DNA from: Notamacropus eugenii
Lineage: Eukaryota > Chordata > Mammalia > Diprotodontia > Macropodidae
Direction: 5' to 3'
Assembly (NCBI RefSeq): GCF_028372415.1
Contig: NC_092878.1
Span: 4,057,501 to 4,121,500 of the forward strand
DNA: 64,000 nucleotides
Position 1 is the first letter of the stretch; every line of letters begins with the position of its first letter. The notes beneath the pieces are model-generated. The model ran no database searches. It was not told the DNA's origin and saw only the letters and a list, made by a program, of their open reading frames with translations. Position numbers and translations under genes: made by a program. Shown piece after piece: positions 1 to 12,279 of this stretch.

Positions 1-480
1 GGATCCAGGTGAAGCAACGTCAGTCTGGAGGGACATGGGTAGTCATACCCCACAAGATTCCATCCTTGGCCCTATTCCGTCTAACATCTCTCTCTTTTTT
101 TTTTTACTCTTATGAAGACATACTCATGTAAGATTTCGATAGGTTGGAACAGTGGGTCAAAATGCACAAGATGCCTCTTGTCATTCGTCTTTCACATAAC
201 TGCCAAAATAATCTTCCTATTGCGCAAGTCTGTAAAAAAAAAAAAGCTAATGTAATCTCAGACTGGAAATAGTTTCAGGCTACTAACAGAAGTATACTGT
301 CCACATCAAAGGAAGCACTAGTCCCACTACACCCTGACCTGGATGCTTACATCTCTTTCTTATATGCCATATCATAACATCCAAGGAAAAGTGACCAGGA
401 TGGTGAGTAGTTTGGAAAACATATCACAGAGATTTATGTAGTGCAGAGATAAGAGGACAAGAAGGTTCGGAGCCACAGAG
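1..480. other. No feature recognised
   Basis: AT-rich with short T and A runs. No gene, repeat family or RNA is recognisable. Confidence 0.5.
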
Positions 481-484
481 GCCC

Positions 485-660
485 TTAGAATTCATCTAGT
501 GCAACCTCTCATTTTACAGACCAAGAAAAATTAGAAACTGAGGCCCAGAGAGAGGAAGTCACTCTCCTCAGTCATCCATGTAGTAAGTCAGTAGTCAAGC
601 CAGCATCCTAAGCCAGACCTTCTCACTCCAAATCCAAAACCTTTCCATTACATATATCTC
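485..660 (-). mobile_element. MIR-type SINE fragment (reversed)
   Basis: CATTTTACAGACCAAGAAAA, then ACTGAGGCCCAGAGAGAGGA, is the usual reversed MIR text. Confidence 0.65.
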
Positions 661-829
661 CTTGCTCTAATGGGAACATAATAGTTAATAGCTTTCTTCA
701 TATATTCAAAGAACTATTGAGGGAGAGGGAATGGATTTCTAATGTGAGATTCCAGAGGCCCTAATCACAGGATAAAAAAATGGAAGTTTAGAAAGAAAAA
801 CTTTAGTTCAGTGTAATGATTCAAGTCAG

Positions 830-1800
830 CCGATATTATTAAGAGGTTAGTCTGTGCCAAGCACTGTGCTAAGTGTGGGGGATGAAAAGAGGGAGAAAAC
901 AGTCTCTAGTCTCAAGGAGATCACAGTTTGATGGGGGAGACAACATGTAAACAACGATGTACAAACGATCTCTACAGGATTAATTGCGGAGGTAGTCTCA
1001 GAGGAAAGAAACGAAGATGAAGGAAGACTGGGAAAGATTTCTTGCAAAAAGTGGGAATTTAGCTGAGACTTCATGCAATCCAGGAGGCAGAGATGAGGAA
1101 CAGTGTTCCAGGCAGGGGGAACAGCCCGTAAAAATGCTAAGTCTGGAGATGCAGTGTTGTATGCAAGGAAGAGCAAGGAGGCCATCACCTCTAGACTGCA
1201 GATATGTGGAGAGGAGTAAGGTATAAACAGATTGGACAGAAAGTCATTCATTGCTTGGAAAGTCAAACAGGATTTTATATTTAATCATGAAATTACGAAG
1301 GAGCCACTGAATTTTATTGAATAGGAGATAACATGGTGAGGCCTGTGCTTTAGGAAGATCAATTTGACAGCTAAATGGAGAATGAAATAGAGCGAGGAGA
1401 GCCTCAAGGCAGGCAGACTAACCAGTAAGTTACTGTAGTAGTTAGTCCAAGTGTGAGGTGGTGAGACTCTACACTAGGGTAGTGGCAGTGTCCGAGGAAA
1501 GAAAGAAGTAGAGATAAGAAATTTTACAAAGGTAGAAATGACGAGGCTTGACAACTGATTGGATATTAGGGGGTGAGAGAAAGTGAAAAGTCAAAGATGA
1601 CACTAAGGGGAAGGGGAGGATGGTGGTGCCCTCTAGAGTAATAGGAAAGTTGGGAAGAGGAGAGGTTTCTGGGGGAAGGATAATGAGTTCCATTTTGGAA
1701 ACAAGTTTAAAATGAAGAGTTTTTGAATGAATGAAAAAGCATTTATTAAGTACTTGTTGTATGCCAAGCATTTCTAATAAGCAGAACTATCCAATAATGG
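830..1800 (+). repeat. Family A dispersed repeat (unclassified), copy 1
   Basis: It has a head TGCCAAGCACTGTGCTAAG, then GGAGACAACATGTAAACAAC, GTTCCAGGCAGGGGGAACAG, AGCAAGGAGGCCATCACC, GATCAATTTGACAGCTAAAT, TAGTTAGTCCAAGTGTGAGG and GGTGGTGCCCTCTAGAGTAA. The same ordered text recurs near 17.6, 20.7, 52.0 and 62.3 kb. No coding capacity was seen; the 100-139-codon minus frames here are not genes. Confidence 0.7.
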
Positions 1801-1839
1801 AATATACTGCCTAGGAGTATTCTGGTTTGAAGATTTGCC

Positions 1840-2330
1840 AAGCTCTTTTCACAGGGCTGCTCATCCACCTTTGGTGTCCACCTGATTCAACTCTCACCTG
1901 TGTCTCCAAGAAGATGTACTAGAAGATTCAGTGGCCACACTTTGGTAAACCCTCTGGAGAGATGGGCCAAATTGGGTTGAGGGTAACTGACAGGTTTCCA
2001 ACCTGTTGGTGAGTTAGACAAATGTGAAAACTTAAGCATGTGAAAACTTCCCCCAGTGGAATGGGAAGATGAAAACAATTTGTTCCAATAGCCATTTCTG
2101 GCAGCTGTTGTCAGACATTGAAGACGCCAACATTATCCACTGCATCCTGGGCCATCACCAGTCATCTTGTCCCTGGCTTCAATGAGTCCAGAAGAGAGAG
2201 TGAGGCTGACAACTTTGTGCAACTCTGCCTCACTTAAATTCAATTCATGAGCGAGTCAATACATCCCCCATGATGTCACTGGTCCTCTCAGAAAATGAAG
2301 TACAAGCAATAACAGCGCCACTTAGGATGG
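1840..2330 (+). mobile_element. RTE-like LINE 3' end
   Basis: The 3' part reads GACATTGAAGACGCCAACAT, CATCCTGGGCCATCACCAGT, GAGAGTGAGGCTGACAACTT and ends near ATGATGTCACTGGTCCTCTC with a short CAAGCAATAACA tail. An opposite-strand copy is at 4.55-5.01 kb. SINE tails at 47.5 and 31.4 kb share this 3' text. The RTE assignment is from memory of marsupial repeats. Confidence 0.65.
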
Positions 2331-2344
2331 CAGTTGGGAATAGA

Positions 2345-2515
2345 GTCCTGGATGTGGAATCAGGATGATTTGGTGATGACCAAACTTCCCTTAACCTCAG
2401 TTTGCCTAATCCTTAAAGCAGGGATAGCATGACCTCTATCTTGCAGGATTGTGAAATTCAAATGAAATAATTTATGTAAAGTGATTTGCAAATCTTATTG
2501 TACTATTTATTAATA
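2345..2515 (+). mobile_element. MIR-like SINE fragment
   Basis: CCTTAACCTCAGTTTGCCTA, GCAGGATTGTGAAATTCAAA and TATGTAAAGTGATTTGCAAA match the central and 3' parts of the SINEs. Confidence 0.65.
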
Positions 2516-2519
2516 TATA

Positions 2520-3340
2520 TTAGAAAATCAATGAGTTCCTTTCACTAGAATTCCATTCACAGAATATGTATTGGGTACCAACTGTATACAGAATGTTTTA
2601 AATGTTTGAATGGTGACCGGGCAACCATCTATGAGAGATTTTGCTCATGGAATTCCTGAACTGAATGGAATATTCTGGATTTACATGACCTTGAAATTCC
2701 CTTCCAGCTCTAAAATTCTTTAGTTCTTTAAAATGAATTGAACACAGCATATGTGGCTTGTGGTGATCCCATGATAAAGTATTTTGGTTCATTCCAAAAG
2801 TATATAGAGAGTTTTTTAAAGTCATTTTAGTAAAAAAATTAGTATGATTTATTTAAATCTGTACTATTTACATCTTTTTAAAAATTTTAAATCATTGCTC
2901 TTATGACTTACCCTGTTTGGAAATTTGAATTATGTTTGGATTACCAAATAAAGATCTATTGTCAGTCTGTTTATATTAGTTGTCAGTGAATACAAATTAT
3001 TAGAGGCTATTTATTTGGTTCATATTTATAATACTTTCTTTTCTGGGGTAGTTAAGTAACTTGCCAATCAGAGGAGACTTGTGACATTTCATTTCCCAAG
3101 AATCATTATTTGTAACCATTTTACTACTGGAGATGAATTTTTTTATTCCTGAAAAAGAAGTCCTACATATGTTATCTGGGGAAGTTCTTAACATTTGGAA
3201 TTTGGGGAAATAATAGGCAAAGCTGTCCACCATCCTGTGCCAGTTAGTCACAGGGAAAAGACCAATTCCCATTGCTCGTCTCCACAACTCTGAAGAGGTT
3301 TCTACAAGCTCTTGTCCTCTTCCAGAAGGCACTGCCCAAG
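2520..3340. other. Unassigned intergenic DNA
   Basis: No coding signal. A 116-codon minus frame (3000-3350) has no recognisable domain and is probably chance. Confidence 0.5.
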
Positions 3341-3344
3341 ATTG

Positions 3345-3490
3345 TATCATAGGATCATAAATCTAGAGTTGGAAGGGACTGGAGAAGCCATCCAGTCTTA
3401 CGCCCACTCCCATTTGAATGAAGAGCTAACTCAGACCCAAGGAAATTAAATGGCTTCTCTAAGGTCACACAAGTAATAAGTAACCGAAGG
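3345..3490 (-). mobile_element. MIR-type SINE fragment (reversed)
   Basis: AGAGTTGGAAGGGACTGGAG and TTCTCTAAGGTCACACAAGT show the reversed MIR pattern. Confidence 0.6.
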
Positions 3491-4540
3491 TAGCTTTTCC
3501 ATGTCTCCAAAGCTGGATTTAGGAATATTCTCAACCTTCTATATGGCTATTTCTTTTTTTCTAACATAAACAAATTCCTTGGACAATTCCAGGCCAGTCT
3601 TCTTTTTGATTTAATTATTCAAAGAGGATGAAAAGCTTTTTTCATCACACCCCCACAAAATCTGTGTCCTACAAGCCCAGCCGCCCAAGAAGTGAGATGC
3701 AGCATTGAAGGGAGCACAATGCCTGTGATTGTAACTCTCCTTGGTGGCTTGTTCTCGTTGCTTCCCTCTCTGTTCCTGCCAGCTGGGTAGCATGTTTTCC
3801 TCTGTATTTACATTTAACACTGACATATCCAGCGGACATGATATTTTCCCAAACTTTTTATGGTGTTGGAGGGTTTTCTCTTGTTGGGTATGATGATGAA
3901 ATCAAATCAATTCTGACTGAGCAACGGCAGCTTTGAACTTTGAACTGCCTGCCTTGTGTTGAGGGAGCATTATGGTGAAGTCATCCTCCATTATTGGAAA
4001 GCTACTTTGGGGTGTACCCTGGAGTCTCAAAGGCTATACCAGTGAGCCCCCAACTCAATGAGATTCAATCAAGGTGGAAACATTTGGAGAATGGACCAGG
4101 GATAGACTCATTAATCTGCTAAGCAGGTTAGAGAAATGAATGGGGGTGAGGGGAAGCATTTATTGAGCACTTATCGCAAACAATGAACTTCTGACAAGCA
4201 AAACTACACAATAATGGAACAAGCTGCCTAAGGAGGCAGCTGTTATATGTTCGGTAGAATATTTCAACATTTCAGAGTCAAGCAGCACCATTTGTAAGAG
4301 AGGGACAAGAACCTTTAAGAACTGATTTTTAAGTTGTAGAGTCTGGGGATGAGAACAGGTCTGCTTTCTGTGACTAAGGACATGGATTGGAAAGAACCAG
4401 TTGATGGTTTTTCTATGTAGGAAAGCTCATCACTTCCCTAATGTAGGAAAGCTCGTCACTTGGCCATCAGGTGATCAGTTTCAGATTATGGCCATAACAA
4501 CTCATAAAGACTATCTTCTTGTTGTTTGTTCTGCATCCTT
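3490..4540. other. Mostly unassigned intergenic DNA
   Basis: A segment at about 4150-4240 resembles text near 1778-1810 (AATAATGGAA, GCTGCCTA), so a degraded repeat is likely. The rest is not recognised apart from the short duplication at 4416. Confidence 0.45.
4416..4467 (+). repeat. Short tandem duplication
   Basis: Two copies of ATGTAGGAAAGCTC(A/G)TCACTT follow each other at about 26-base spacing. Confidence 0.85.
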
Positions 4541-4549
4541 TTAGGAGAC

Positions 4550-5010
4550 CAGTGATATTACAAGTTATGTCTTAACTTGTACATGAATTGGATTTAAGTG
4601 AGGCAGAGTTGTGCAGAGCTGTCAGCCTCATTGTTTCTGAGTTGTCAGAGTCCAGTGACGAGACAAAAGTCAAGACAACTGGCGATGGCTAGGAGTGCAG
4701 TGAATGACCTTAGCAACTTCAATGTTCCACAGCATTCCACAGCACCTGCTTCAGATGCCTTCATGGCCATTGGAACAAATTGTTCTCTACTTCTCCATTC
4801 TGCTGGAGGAGATCTTCGCATTCTTGGAATGGACACCCCCTTAACTCACCAACAGATTTGAGGTCTGTCAGTTACCCTCAACTTGCTTTTGCTTGTCTAC
4901 TGAAATGGTTTACCAGGGTGTGGTCATTCCACATGCTACAGATTCTTGGAGCCACAAGTAAGAGCTGAGTGGAGGTAGACACCAAAGGTGGAAGAGAAGC
5001 CCTGAGAAGG
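4550..5010 (-). mobile_element. RTE-like LINE 3' end, inverted relative to the 1.84 kb copy
   Basis: The plus strand gives the reverse complement of the same family: GGATTTAAGTGAGGCAGAGT, AGAGCTGTCAGCCTCA, CAACAGATTTGAGG and ACACCAAAGGTGGA. Plus-strand open frames of 62-87 codons within it are accidental. Confidence 0.65.
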
Positions 5011-5149
5011 GTTCAGCAAGCCCTCATACCAGAGGTACTAATCCTCCCTAAACACAGATGAGTTGGTGGAAGGAGTGCCCACATTAATGAAACCATAGAT
5101 CCATGAAGTGTTGAAGGATTCTGAAGGTAGATGAGATGTTAGAAAAGCA

Positions 5150-5290
5150 GAATGGTGCAGTGGATAGAGAGAAAGTTTCCAAGTCAGTTTCAAGTCCTGC
5201 CTCTGAAGCACTGGCAGCGTGACCCTGGGCAAGTCACTAAACTCAGTGCCTGAGTTAACTTTCTAAAAGTATAAGCTGCAGAATAGTTAC
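5150..5290 (+). mobile_element. tRNA-derived SINE fragment
   Basis: AGAATGGTGCAGTGGATAGA, then TTTCAAGTCCTGCCTC and TGACCCTGGGCAAGTCACTA. The 3' part is missing. Confidence 0.75.
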
Positions 5291-5439
5291 TGATCTTCAT
5301 TGAGTTTCTTCAATAGGAGTTCACTATGTCAATGAAATCATAAGTCCATTCACCCCTCCCCCCCAAAATGATATGGGTCTTAGGGTCTTAGAGCATTTAA
5401 AAATCTGCCTTTTGGTCTCATGTATGCCGAATATTTACA

Positions 5440-5750
5440 GAAGAAATTTTTAGGATCATTTGTGGTACATATAGCAAAGATGTGGGAAGGATGTAGCAGA
5501 TGCCACCTGTTTAGAGAATAGCTAAACAAGTCATATGGTGAAATATCACTTTCCTCTAATGACTATGATGAATACAGAGAAGCATGGGAAGATATATGAA
5601 CTAACACAGAATGAAATAAGCAGAAGCCAGAAGGCAATATGCATATTGATTACCATGATGTAAGTAAAACAATGTTATAAACAATGTTATCAAAATATGA
5701 CAAAGCTTACCAACGAAGAACACAGGTAGAGAACAACAGGACGCCCTTGT
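5440..5750 (+). mobile_element. L1 LINE 3' fragment, diverged
   Basis: Text such as GAAGCATGGGAAGATATATG, then AACTAACACAGAATGAAATAA and CAGAAGCCAG resembles the end of L1 ORF2 seen in the better copies. Borders are uncertain. Confidence 0.55.
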
Positions 5751-5759
5751 TTCTCCAGA

Positions 5760-6200
5760 GACTTTTATCTGGATGGATCCTTCCCCTACTTCCCAACCCC
5801 TTGTGGACCTTGGTACCTCAGGCTTGACCACAAGCCTTCCTGTATTCAAATATGTCAAACAAAAGCCTATTGCATTTCACTTCATTGACTAATCTGTCTC
5901 CCTCTGTTCCCAAAATGCTTCTGTGGTCGACTGAGGCCCTGGGAAATGTGAAGACTGAAAGACCTCATGGAAACAAGGGGATGGATTTCTCATGGCTGTG
6001 ATCTTTCCCTCAACTTACTTACAAAATGTGACAAGATTCAGAACAAGTCATACGCTAGAAGAGCGCTTACCTACTTCAACATCAAGCTCCATCAGTAGGG
6101 CTGCATACCTGGGAATCTTGGCCATCCTTTGCAAGTGGGGCTAAGAAAAAGAAAAGAAAAAACCAGGATAGGGAAATAGCAGAAGGAAGAGGAGAGGAGT
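5760..6200. other. Unassigned intergenic DNA
   Basis: It lies between the L1 fragment and the TG repeat; nothing recognisable. Confidence 0.45.
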
Positions 6201-6204
6201 AGGA

Positions 6205-6298
6205 GCGAGCGAGTGTGTGTGTGTGTGTGTGTGTGAGCATGTGTGTGCACATGTGTGCGCATGTGTGTGTGCATGTGTGCATGTGTGTGTGTGTATGG
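6205..6298. repeat. (TG)n microsatellite with GTGTGCAT variants
   Basis: A pure TG run is followed by units such as GTGTGCACATGTGTGCGCAT. Open frames of H/T or V/C repeats on both strands are shadows. Confidence 0.95.
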
Positions 6299-6664
6299 TA
6301 GGGGGAGAAAGGGACAGCATTCCATTAGAAATTTCCCTTAGGAAAGCTGAAAAACTGATACTTGTAGGTTATGAAGCAGTTTTGCTTTACTGCTGGTATT
6401 CTCTGTTTCCAGCTGACTGAGAAATACTCAGCCACTTCCTTGTCCTGTACAGCGATGCATATATTTGTTAGGAAAACCTTTCACCCAGTTATTGTTTCTT
6501 TCCTAATCAAATTACCCCACTGGATTTGAAATTATGTTCCTCTCTAGTTCTGTTTAAATTGCCAGATACAGGAATGAACATGAGCTAAACACAGGACAGG
6601 ATTCATAGACGGGGGGCTTCATCCTGGTTTAGAACATGGTTGTCAGATCCCCAAACAAAATCAG

Positions 6665-6840
6665 TTGAGCCTTTTGTCATAGAATTTACAGCTGCAAGTG
6701 ACCATAGAGATCATTTAGTCCAATCCTCTCATTTTACAGGAGAGGAAACTGAGGCACAGAGCTGGGAGCTCAAAGGCATGTCTATTTGACTCCAGGGCTA
6801 ATGTTCTTTCCATTACAACACAATACCTCGCCATCAGTAA
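6665..6840 (-). mobile_element. MIR-type SINE fragment (reversed)
   Basis: CATTTTACAGGAGAGGAAAC, then TGAGGCACAGAGCTGGGAG and CTTTCCATTACAACACA. Confidence 0.7.
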
Positions 6841-6959
6841 AACTGGGTTCTCCTATGTCATGGCAGTGTTGTGAGGAATACCTTGCACCAAAAGATGACT
6901 CCAAAGAGAAATGTTAGCCTCTGTAGTACACACAGATTTTGTCTTTCCATCCTTAATGG

Positions 6960-7215
6960 AGACAGCTAGGTGGCACAGTAGATAAAGTGTTGGGACTGCA
7001 ATCGAGAAGACCCGAGTTCAAATCTGGTGTCAAACACTTACTAGCTGTGTGACCCAGGACAAGTCACTTAACCTCAATTTCCTCATCTGAAAATGGTGCT
7101 AACAATAGCGTCTACCTCCCAGGGTTGCTCTGAGGATCAAACGAGATAATATATGTAAAAGCACTCAGCTGTGCGTGGTTGGCGTATGGTAGGCACATTT
7201 CCTTCCCCTTCCTAT
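6960..7215 (+). mobile_element. CORE-SINE/MIR-like SINE, near full length
   Basis: It has ACAGCTAGGTGGCACAGTAG, CGAGTTCAAATCTGG, TGACCCAGGACAAGTCACTT, CCAGGGTTGCTCTGAGGATC and TATGTAAAAGCACTC in the expected order. Confidence 0.85.
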
Positions 7216-7219
7216 TGCG

Positions 7220-7615
7220 GATCACTTCCATTTACCAACTCATCAATCTTATCAAACAGATCTTACTGATGATGCTAATACGTGTCATTTCTTCTTCTGC
7301 CTTTGTGCCTTTGCATGGGCTGACCTGGGATTCGTTCCTAGGATGCACCCCCAATTTCCTTCCAAGCTCAGTTCTAAAGTCACCTCTTATACAAGGCTTA
7401 TGTATCTTCTTCCCAGCTACCAAATTATCTGTTATTAATTTGGTATGTACTTATTTTTGCATATATCTTATGCACACACATTGTTTCCCCTTATAGGAAG
7501 TGAACTACTTGCAGGCAGGCAACATTTTTGTTTTTGTTTTTGTCTCCTCAGCACCTAGTAGAATGCTTGGTACACAATAGGTGCTTAATAAATACTTGTT
7601 GATTAACTGATCGAT
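7220..7615 (-). mobile_element. L2 LINE 3' end
   Basis: The reversed L2 text includes GCCTTTGCATGGGCTGACCT, AAGTCACCTCTTATACAAGG and CACAATAGGTGCTTAATAAA. A (GTTTTT) run lies near 7530. Confidence 0.75.
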
Positions 7616-7619
7616 TGCT

Positions 7620-8065
7620 ATTGCCAGGTAGACAGCACTTGTTGGTCACTGTACATTGCCAAGGCAAAAAAACACTTGTAAAGATTCTTCTTTGTCTTCA
7701 CTGGGCAATTTAGATTTTAATTCAGCCCCTTGATAACCTGAAATGTCCCTCCTCACTCTAAAGCTATATATCTCTGATGCCATCTGAAGAGACCATGAGC
7801 AACTCAAGAATATACGTTACTTGTTAGACATTAGAACTAGTAAAACGATGGCACTGGATTCCAACATCTACTTCCAAAGCAGCTGGTCTTCCAATGCAAT
7901 TAAACTTCCCAAGTCTAAACCTGTGATTGTGTAGTTTGATAGGGAGTCACCACCTTTGCCTTTTGAATGAAAATAAGTAAAAGCAATGTTTTTTAGCCAG
8001 CAACACGAGTTACTTCATTTGTCCTCAAAACAATCTCATGATAGAATAAGGGGGGGAGGTATAAG
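7620..8065. other. Unassigned intergenic DNA
   Basis: No coding or repeat signal recognised. Confidence 0.45.
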
Positions 8066-8069
8066 ATGG

Positions 8070-9045
8070 ATGGAAATGTAGTTAGCCGTAGTAACTGAAA
8101 AAAGTTTGAAGCAAGTTTGTCTGATAAAGATCTCATTTCCCAAACATACAGAGAACTGAGTCAAATTTATCAAATAAGAGCCATACCCTAATTGGTAAAT
8201 GATCAGAAGATATGATCAGTTTTCAGATGAAGTAACCAAAGCAAACTAGAGCCATATGAAAAAGTACTCTAATTCACTATTGATTGGAAATGCCTGTTAG
8301 GCGTTAATAGGACAAAAAAGGTTAAATGACAGATATTGGAGGGGATGTGGGAAAAATGAGACATTAATACACTGTTCATGAAGTTATGAACTGATTCAAT
8401 CACTCTGTAGAGTAATTTGGGACTATGTCAAAAAGCTATATAACCATGTATACCCTTTGACCTAGTAATACTACTACTAGATCTGTATCTCAAAAGAGAG
8501 GGGAAAAAAACAAAAAGGAAAAGGACCTATATGTACAAAAATCTTTAAAGCAGCTCTTTTCTGGAGACAAAGAATTAAAAACTAAAGGAATGTCCATCAA
8601 TTGGGGAATGGCTGAACAAATTGTGGTGTATGATTGTGATGGAATATTGTTGTGCTATAAGAAATGATGAGCAAGGTGCTCTCAGAAAAACCTGGAAAGA
8701 CTTACATGAACTGATGCAAAGTGAAATGTACTAGGTACAGTAATATTGTAAGATGATCAGCTGTGAATGACTTAGTTACTCTCAACAACTCTGTGACTGA
8801 AGACAACTCTGAAGGACTTACAATGAAAAATGCTTTATCACCAGAGACAGAACTGATGGTATCTGAATACAGACTGAAGCATACTTTTTTGACTTTTTAA
8901 TTTTTCTTGAATTTTTTTGTCTGTCTTCTTTCACAACAAAAGAAAAGATAACTAAAACAAACTGGGAGGGAAAACAGGAACATCTTTGCCAGGCAAATTG
9001 GGGAACTTGTGTTTTATATTTTAAAATAAAAAGATTTTTAAAGAG
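8070..9045 (+). mobile_element. L1 LINE 3' end
   Basis: It has the same text as the 3' part of the 12.5-16.2 kb copy: GGAGGGGATGTGGGAAAAAT, TACCCTTTGACCTAGTAATA, CATCAATTGGGGAATGGCTG. It then passes a 3' UTR and ends in an A-rich stretch near 9040. It is 5' truncated and has no open frame. Confidence 0.85.
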
Positions 9046-9125
9046 CAGCATGGAATAGTGGCTAGCAAGTCAACATCAGAGTCTGGGAGAGCTAGATTCC
9101 ATTGAACCTGGACAATTTAGACTTT
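9045..9125 (+). mobile_element. SINE head fragment
   Basis: AGCAGCATGGAATAGTGGCT, then AGAGCTAGATTCCATTGAAC. Only the tRNA-like half is present. Confidence 0.5.
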
Positions 9126-9129
9126 GATA

Positions 9130-9780
9130 TAATTTCTTGATTACCTATAAATCTATGAGTTGATTGCCTATAAATCTAAATCTGGGAACTTCTGAGCCTA
9201 TAGGAGGAGACTGGTGATCCTTTACTATGACCATGGTCAAGGCAGATGAGCCTCCGATGGGCTTTCACCTAGGAAGACCTCTGACACAAATGGCAATGAA
9301 TACCTTAAGCAACTCTCTAAGATGGTAAGTTGCCAAGCAGGTGGGTGATGAATTGCAGTAATAGGAGTTTCCTCATCCTGTGAAATCACAGATCTGATCC
9401 AAAAAAAATTTCTTTTCAATCTTCAAATGCTTCTGCTACTACCTTCTGTTCAAGGATCTGGTGATCATGATGAGACCTTTGGTATAATAGGGAGGTTCCA
9501 TCAAGGCAAATTAAGTTAACAAGCAAGAAGAACCAAAAATTTAAAAATACCTTGAAGGACCAAGCTATGTCAATGGACACGCTGCATTTGCACATACATA
9601 CTAAAGACAGTAAGGATGAAAATTTGTATTTCAGAGTAAAATTTTTAATATCATCTTGTAATCGTTTCTATTTAAAGTACATTTGCACAAGAGAAATTAT
9701 GGTAAATTACAGCAAAATTATATAAATATACTTTAAAATTCTTACGTCAATGAATACAATCAATTCTCCTGGTTGTTCTA
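9130..9780. other. Unassigned intergenic DNA
   Basis: AT-rich, with one local duplication (CCTATAAATCTA near 9145 and 9170). Nothing else recognised. Confidence 0.45.
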
Positions 9781-9784
9781 GTTT

Positions 9785-9960
9785 AATTAAACACTGTATG
9801 CATGCTTAATAGTGCTAAGTTCTGGGAATGCAAAATATAAGGGATGCAAAAAGACAAAAGCAAGTCTTTGCCCTCAGAGTGGAGTCCCATTAATGTGAGT
9901 CAATTTATTGAGAATTGCTCTACGGAAGAGAATGGGTACAGTCAAAAGATAAGTTACTCT
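9785..9960 (+). repeat. Family A head fragment
   Basis: TTAATAGTGCTAAGTTCTGG, then GCAAGTCTTTGCCCTCAGAG, resembles the family A head. Short and diverged. Confidence 0.45.
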
Positions 9961-9964
9961 TTCT

Positions 9965-11170
9965 CTGTAATGGAGACCAAGCCATCACCTTTTTACATTC
10001 ACTACTTGAAATTCTTGATAATTAAGGGCTCACTATGGTGGGGAGAGGGGGAAGGAGTTCTCTTTCTCTTTGTCAGTGGGCCACAGAAAGCCAGGAGATA
10101 CATTCTAAAGGGCTTGGAATAACCAAATTAAACTGGTGATAAGGAAAAAGAAAAGGAGGAACACTGGGTGCATGTAGATATTGCCTCTTCCTCCTTTTTG
10201 TTTTTTTATGTCCCTGTTCTCCTTCTCCTCCCAGAAGAGGAAAGATAGGGATTGGATGGAAAGAGATAAGATGACCTGGGCACAGTCAAACTGAGCTGAC
10301 TGGGTTTGAGGCAAACCATCCCAAATGCCTCCAGGCCCTAAAGCCCCAAAGTATAAAGCAGAGTCAAGACTTAGGGCAGGCATTAGAGGAAACTGCCTAG
10401 GACCCAACCCACACAGAATTTTTACATATTTCTCTTACAAAGGAGCATATTTTTAATGCCAGAAAACTCCCTTCTCTGTGGCACAGTAGGCATTTATATG
10501 GTGACAGCATTGCCACATTTGGTCTAGTAGAGATTAAAACAGGGGAATCAATTTTGAGATCTGGACTAAGAGTTTGTCTTGGTTCTGAAAGTAGATAATG
10601 TTTGTCTTTGTCAATCTATCTGGTGTCTCTGGCAAGAATTCCTTCACACTATCTTCCCACTGTCCAAAGTCTCCTCCTCCACCCAGGCTTGTCCTCCTGT
10701 TCCAAAACTATCTTATGCATATCAAAGCACCAGTTCTTGAGGCACCAAAGTGTTCTGATTTTATGATAAAAATTCAGACTGGGATGTAAATGAGATTTAT
10801 GATGCCAAGGAATGTTTGATTTTAAAAGAGGGCATTGTAATCTGAAATCAATCTCTAATGTGTGGAGGAGAACTTTTTATTTAGGTGAAGCTTCCTGTGC
10901 TCCCTAGCTTCTCCACATTATTACCTTTCCTCCAGCACCCTTACCTAGGCTGTCAAGTAAGATACAAGGAACTGGTGTTACAGCATACCCATCTACCTCC
11001 CTCCCCCTTCCTTATTTGTGCAAGCAGAGCCCCTACGTTCAATAGAAACCAAATGAAGAAAAAAAGGAACTTGGGTTGGCTCAGAAATTGAATCTGGAAT
11101 CTTCAGGTGCAAAAGGTTCCCTCTTTTCATTAGGAGCCTAGAACAGAGGTTTCCCTGGAGGAGAGGGGGA
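9965..11170. other. Unassigned intergenic DNA
   Basis: Several 60-100-codon open frames occur on both strands without domain, splice or codon support. No gene is called. Confidence 0.45.
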
Positions 11171-11174
11171 AGCA

Positions 11175-11360
11175 GCATGGAGTGCTAGAAAGAGCTAGAA
11201 AGAAGCCAGAAAGCATGCTAGCTATGGGCAAATTACTTAAATCTCCCTGAGACTCAGTCTGCATGTCCATAAAGTGGAGATAATAATATACTACCTTTCT
11301 TTGAAAGTTTTGAAAAAAACATTTTGTAAACCATAAGGTGCTATGAATTGGAGTTCCTAA
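11175..11360 (+). mobile_element. MIR-like SINE
   Basis: GCAGCATGGAGTGCTAGAAA, GGGCAAATTACTTAAATCTC, CTGAGACTCAGTCTGCATGT and CATTTTGTAAACCATAAGGT are in SINE order. Confidence 0.65.
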
Positions 11361-11404
11361 TAGCAAGGTGTAAAGGGGGAAACTCAAGTCAATCAGTGTG
11401 CTAC

Positions 11405-11685
11405 CTATTAGCAATTTGATTAAAAAGAAAAGTTTTGGTGTTCTGAACTTGAAGCTAAAGGGTAAAATTACTTTTTTTACAATGTCTAATTTTTGTCCCT
11501 AGATGACCACAAGTAATTGAGTGTTAATCATATCCTATTACTCTCACCCCTTTCATTTCAGCATAACAACTACAGAGCTATTCCATTACTCTCTGAAAAA
11601 TGAAAACTCATAAAATTTGAAATTCCAATTCTTGTCACTGCACATTTGTATCGATTGTCTGCCCTCCATGCCTATAATTCTTACC
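11405..11685. other. Unassigned intergenic DNA
   Basis: Nothing recognised. Confidence 0.4.
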
Positions 11686-11689
11686 CACA

Positions 11690-11965
11690 GGAATCTCCCC
11701 TAATTAATGACTCTCCAATTCTTTATTTATGTTCCTTCAAAGTTTAGCTGAGATACCATTTCCTTCATAAAGCCTTCCCTAATCCTACCCTCTCCCTCCT
11801 ACCCCCAGTTCTTTGTACTTTCATGCATCTCAAATAATATGCTCATCTGAGATCCACCAGATTCTTCTCCTGTAGAGTGTTTCATTTCTTTCTTTATGAT
11901 TTCAGAGGCTGGAATTAGTGCCTCGTACATGGTAAGTAAAGAAATATTTGTTGAAATGAATGCCT
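11690..11965 (-). mobile_element. L2 LINE 3' end
   Basis: TAGCTGAGATACCATTTCCT, TCATAAAGCCTTCCCTAATC and AGAAATATTTGTTGAAATGA are reversed L2 text. Confidence 0.7.
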
Positions 11966-12279
11966 GAAATGTTCATCCAACTCTGTTTTATGTGTTATTA
12001 TTTGATAAGTTATTCTTTTCTCCTTATAGAAGCTTCCCTCTTTTTATTTTGGAGTAAGCTCCTAGAGCCAGAACAGCTTTAATAATTAGTTTTTGTATTT
12101 CCCCTTAAAAGGGTGAGAATCATAGCGTGCCAACAACGAGCTCTCAAAGGACACTAATTGATAGGAACTTGAATGTCCACATAGGTTACTCATGTTTTTC
12201 ATCACTAGTTCTACTTCTCTCAGTTAGTTTGGGGCTTTGGCCAAATCATTTCAGCAAACATTTAAGTGCTCCTTATGTT

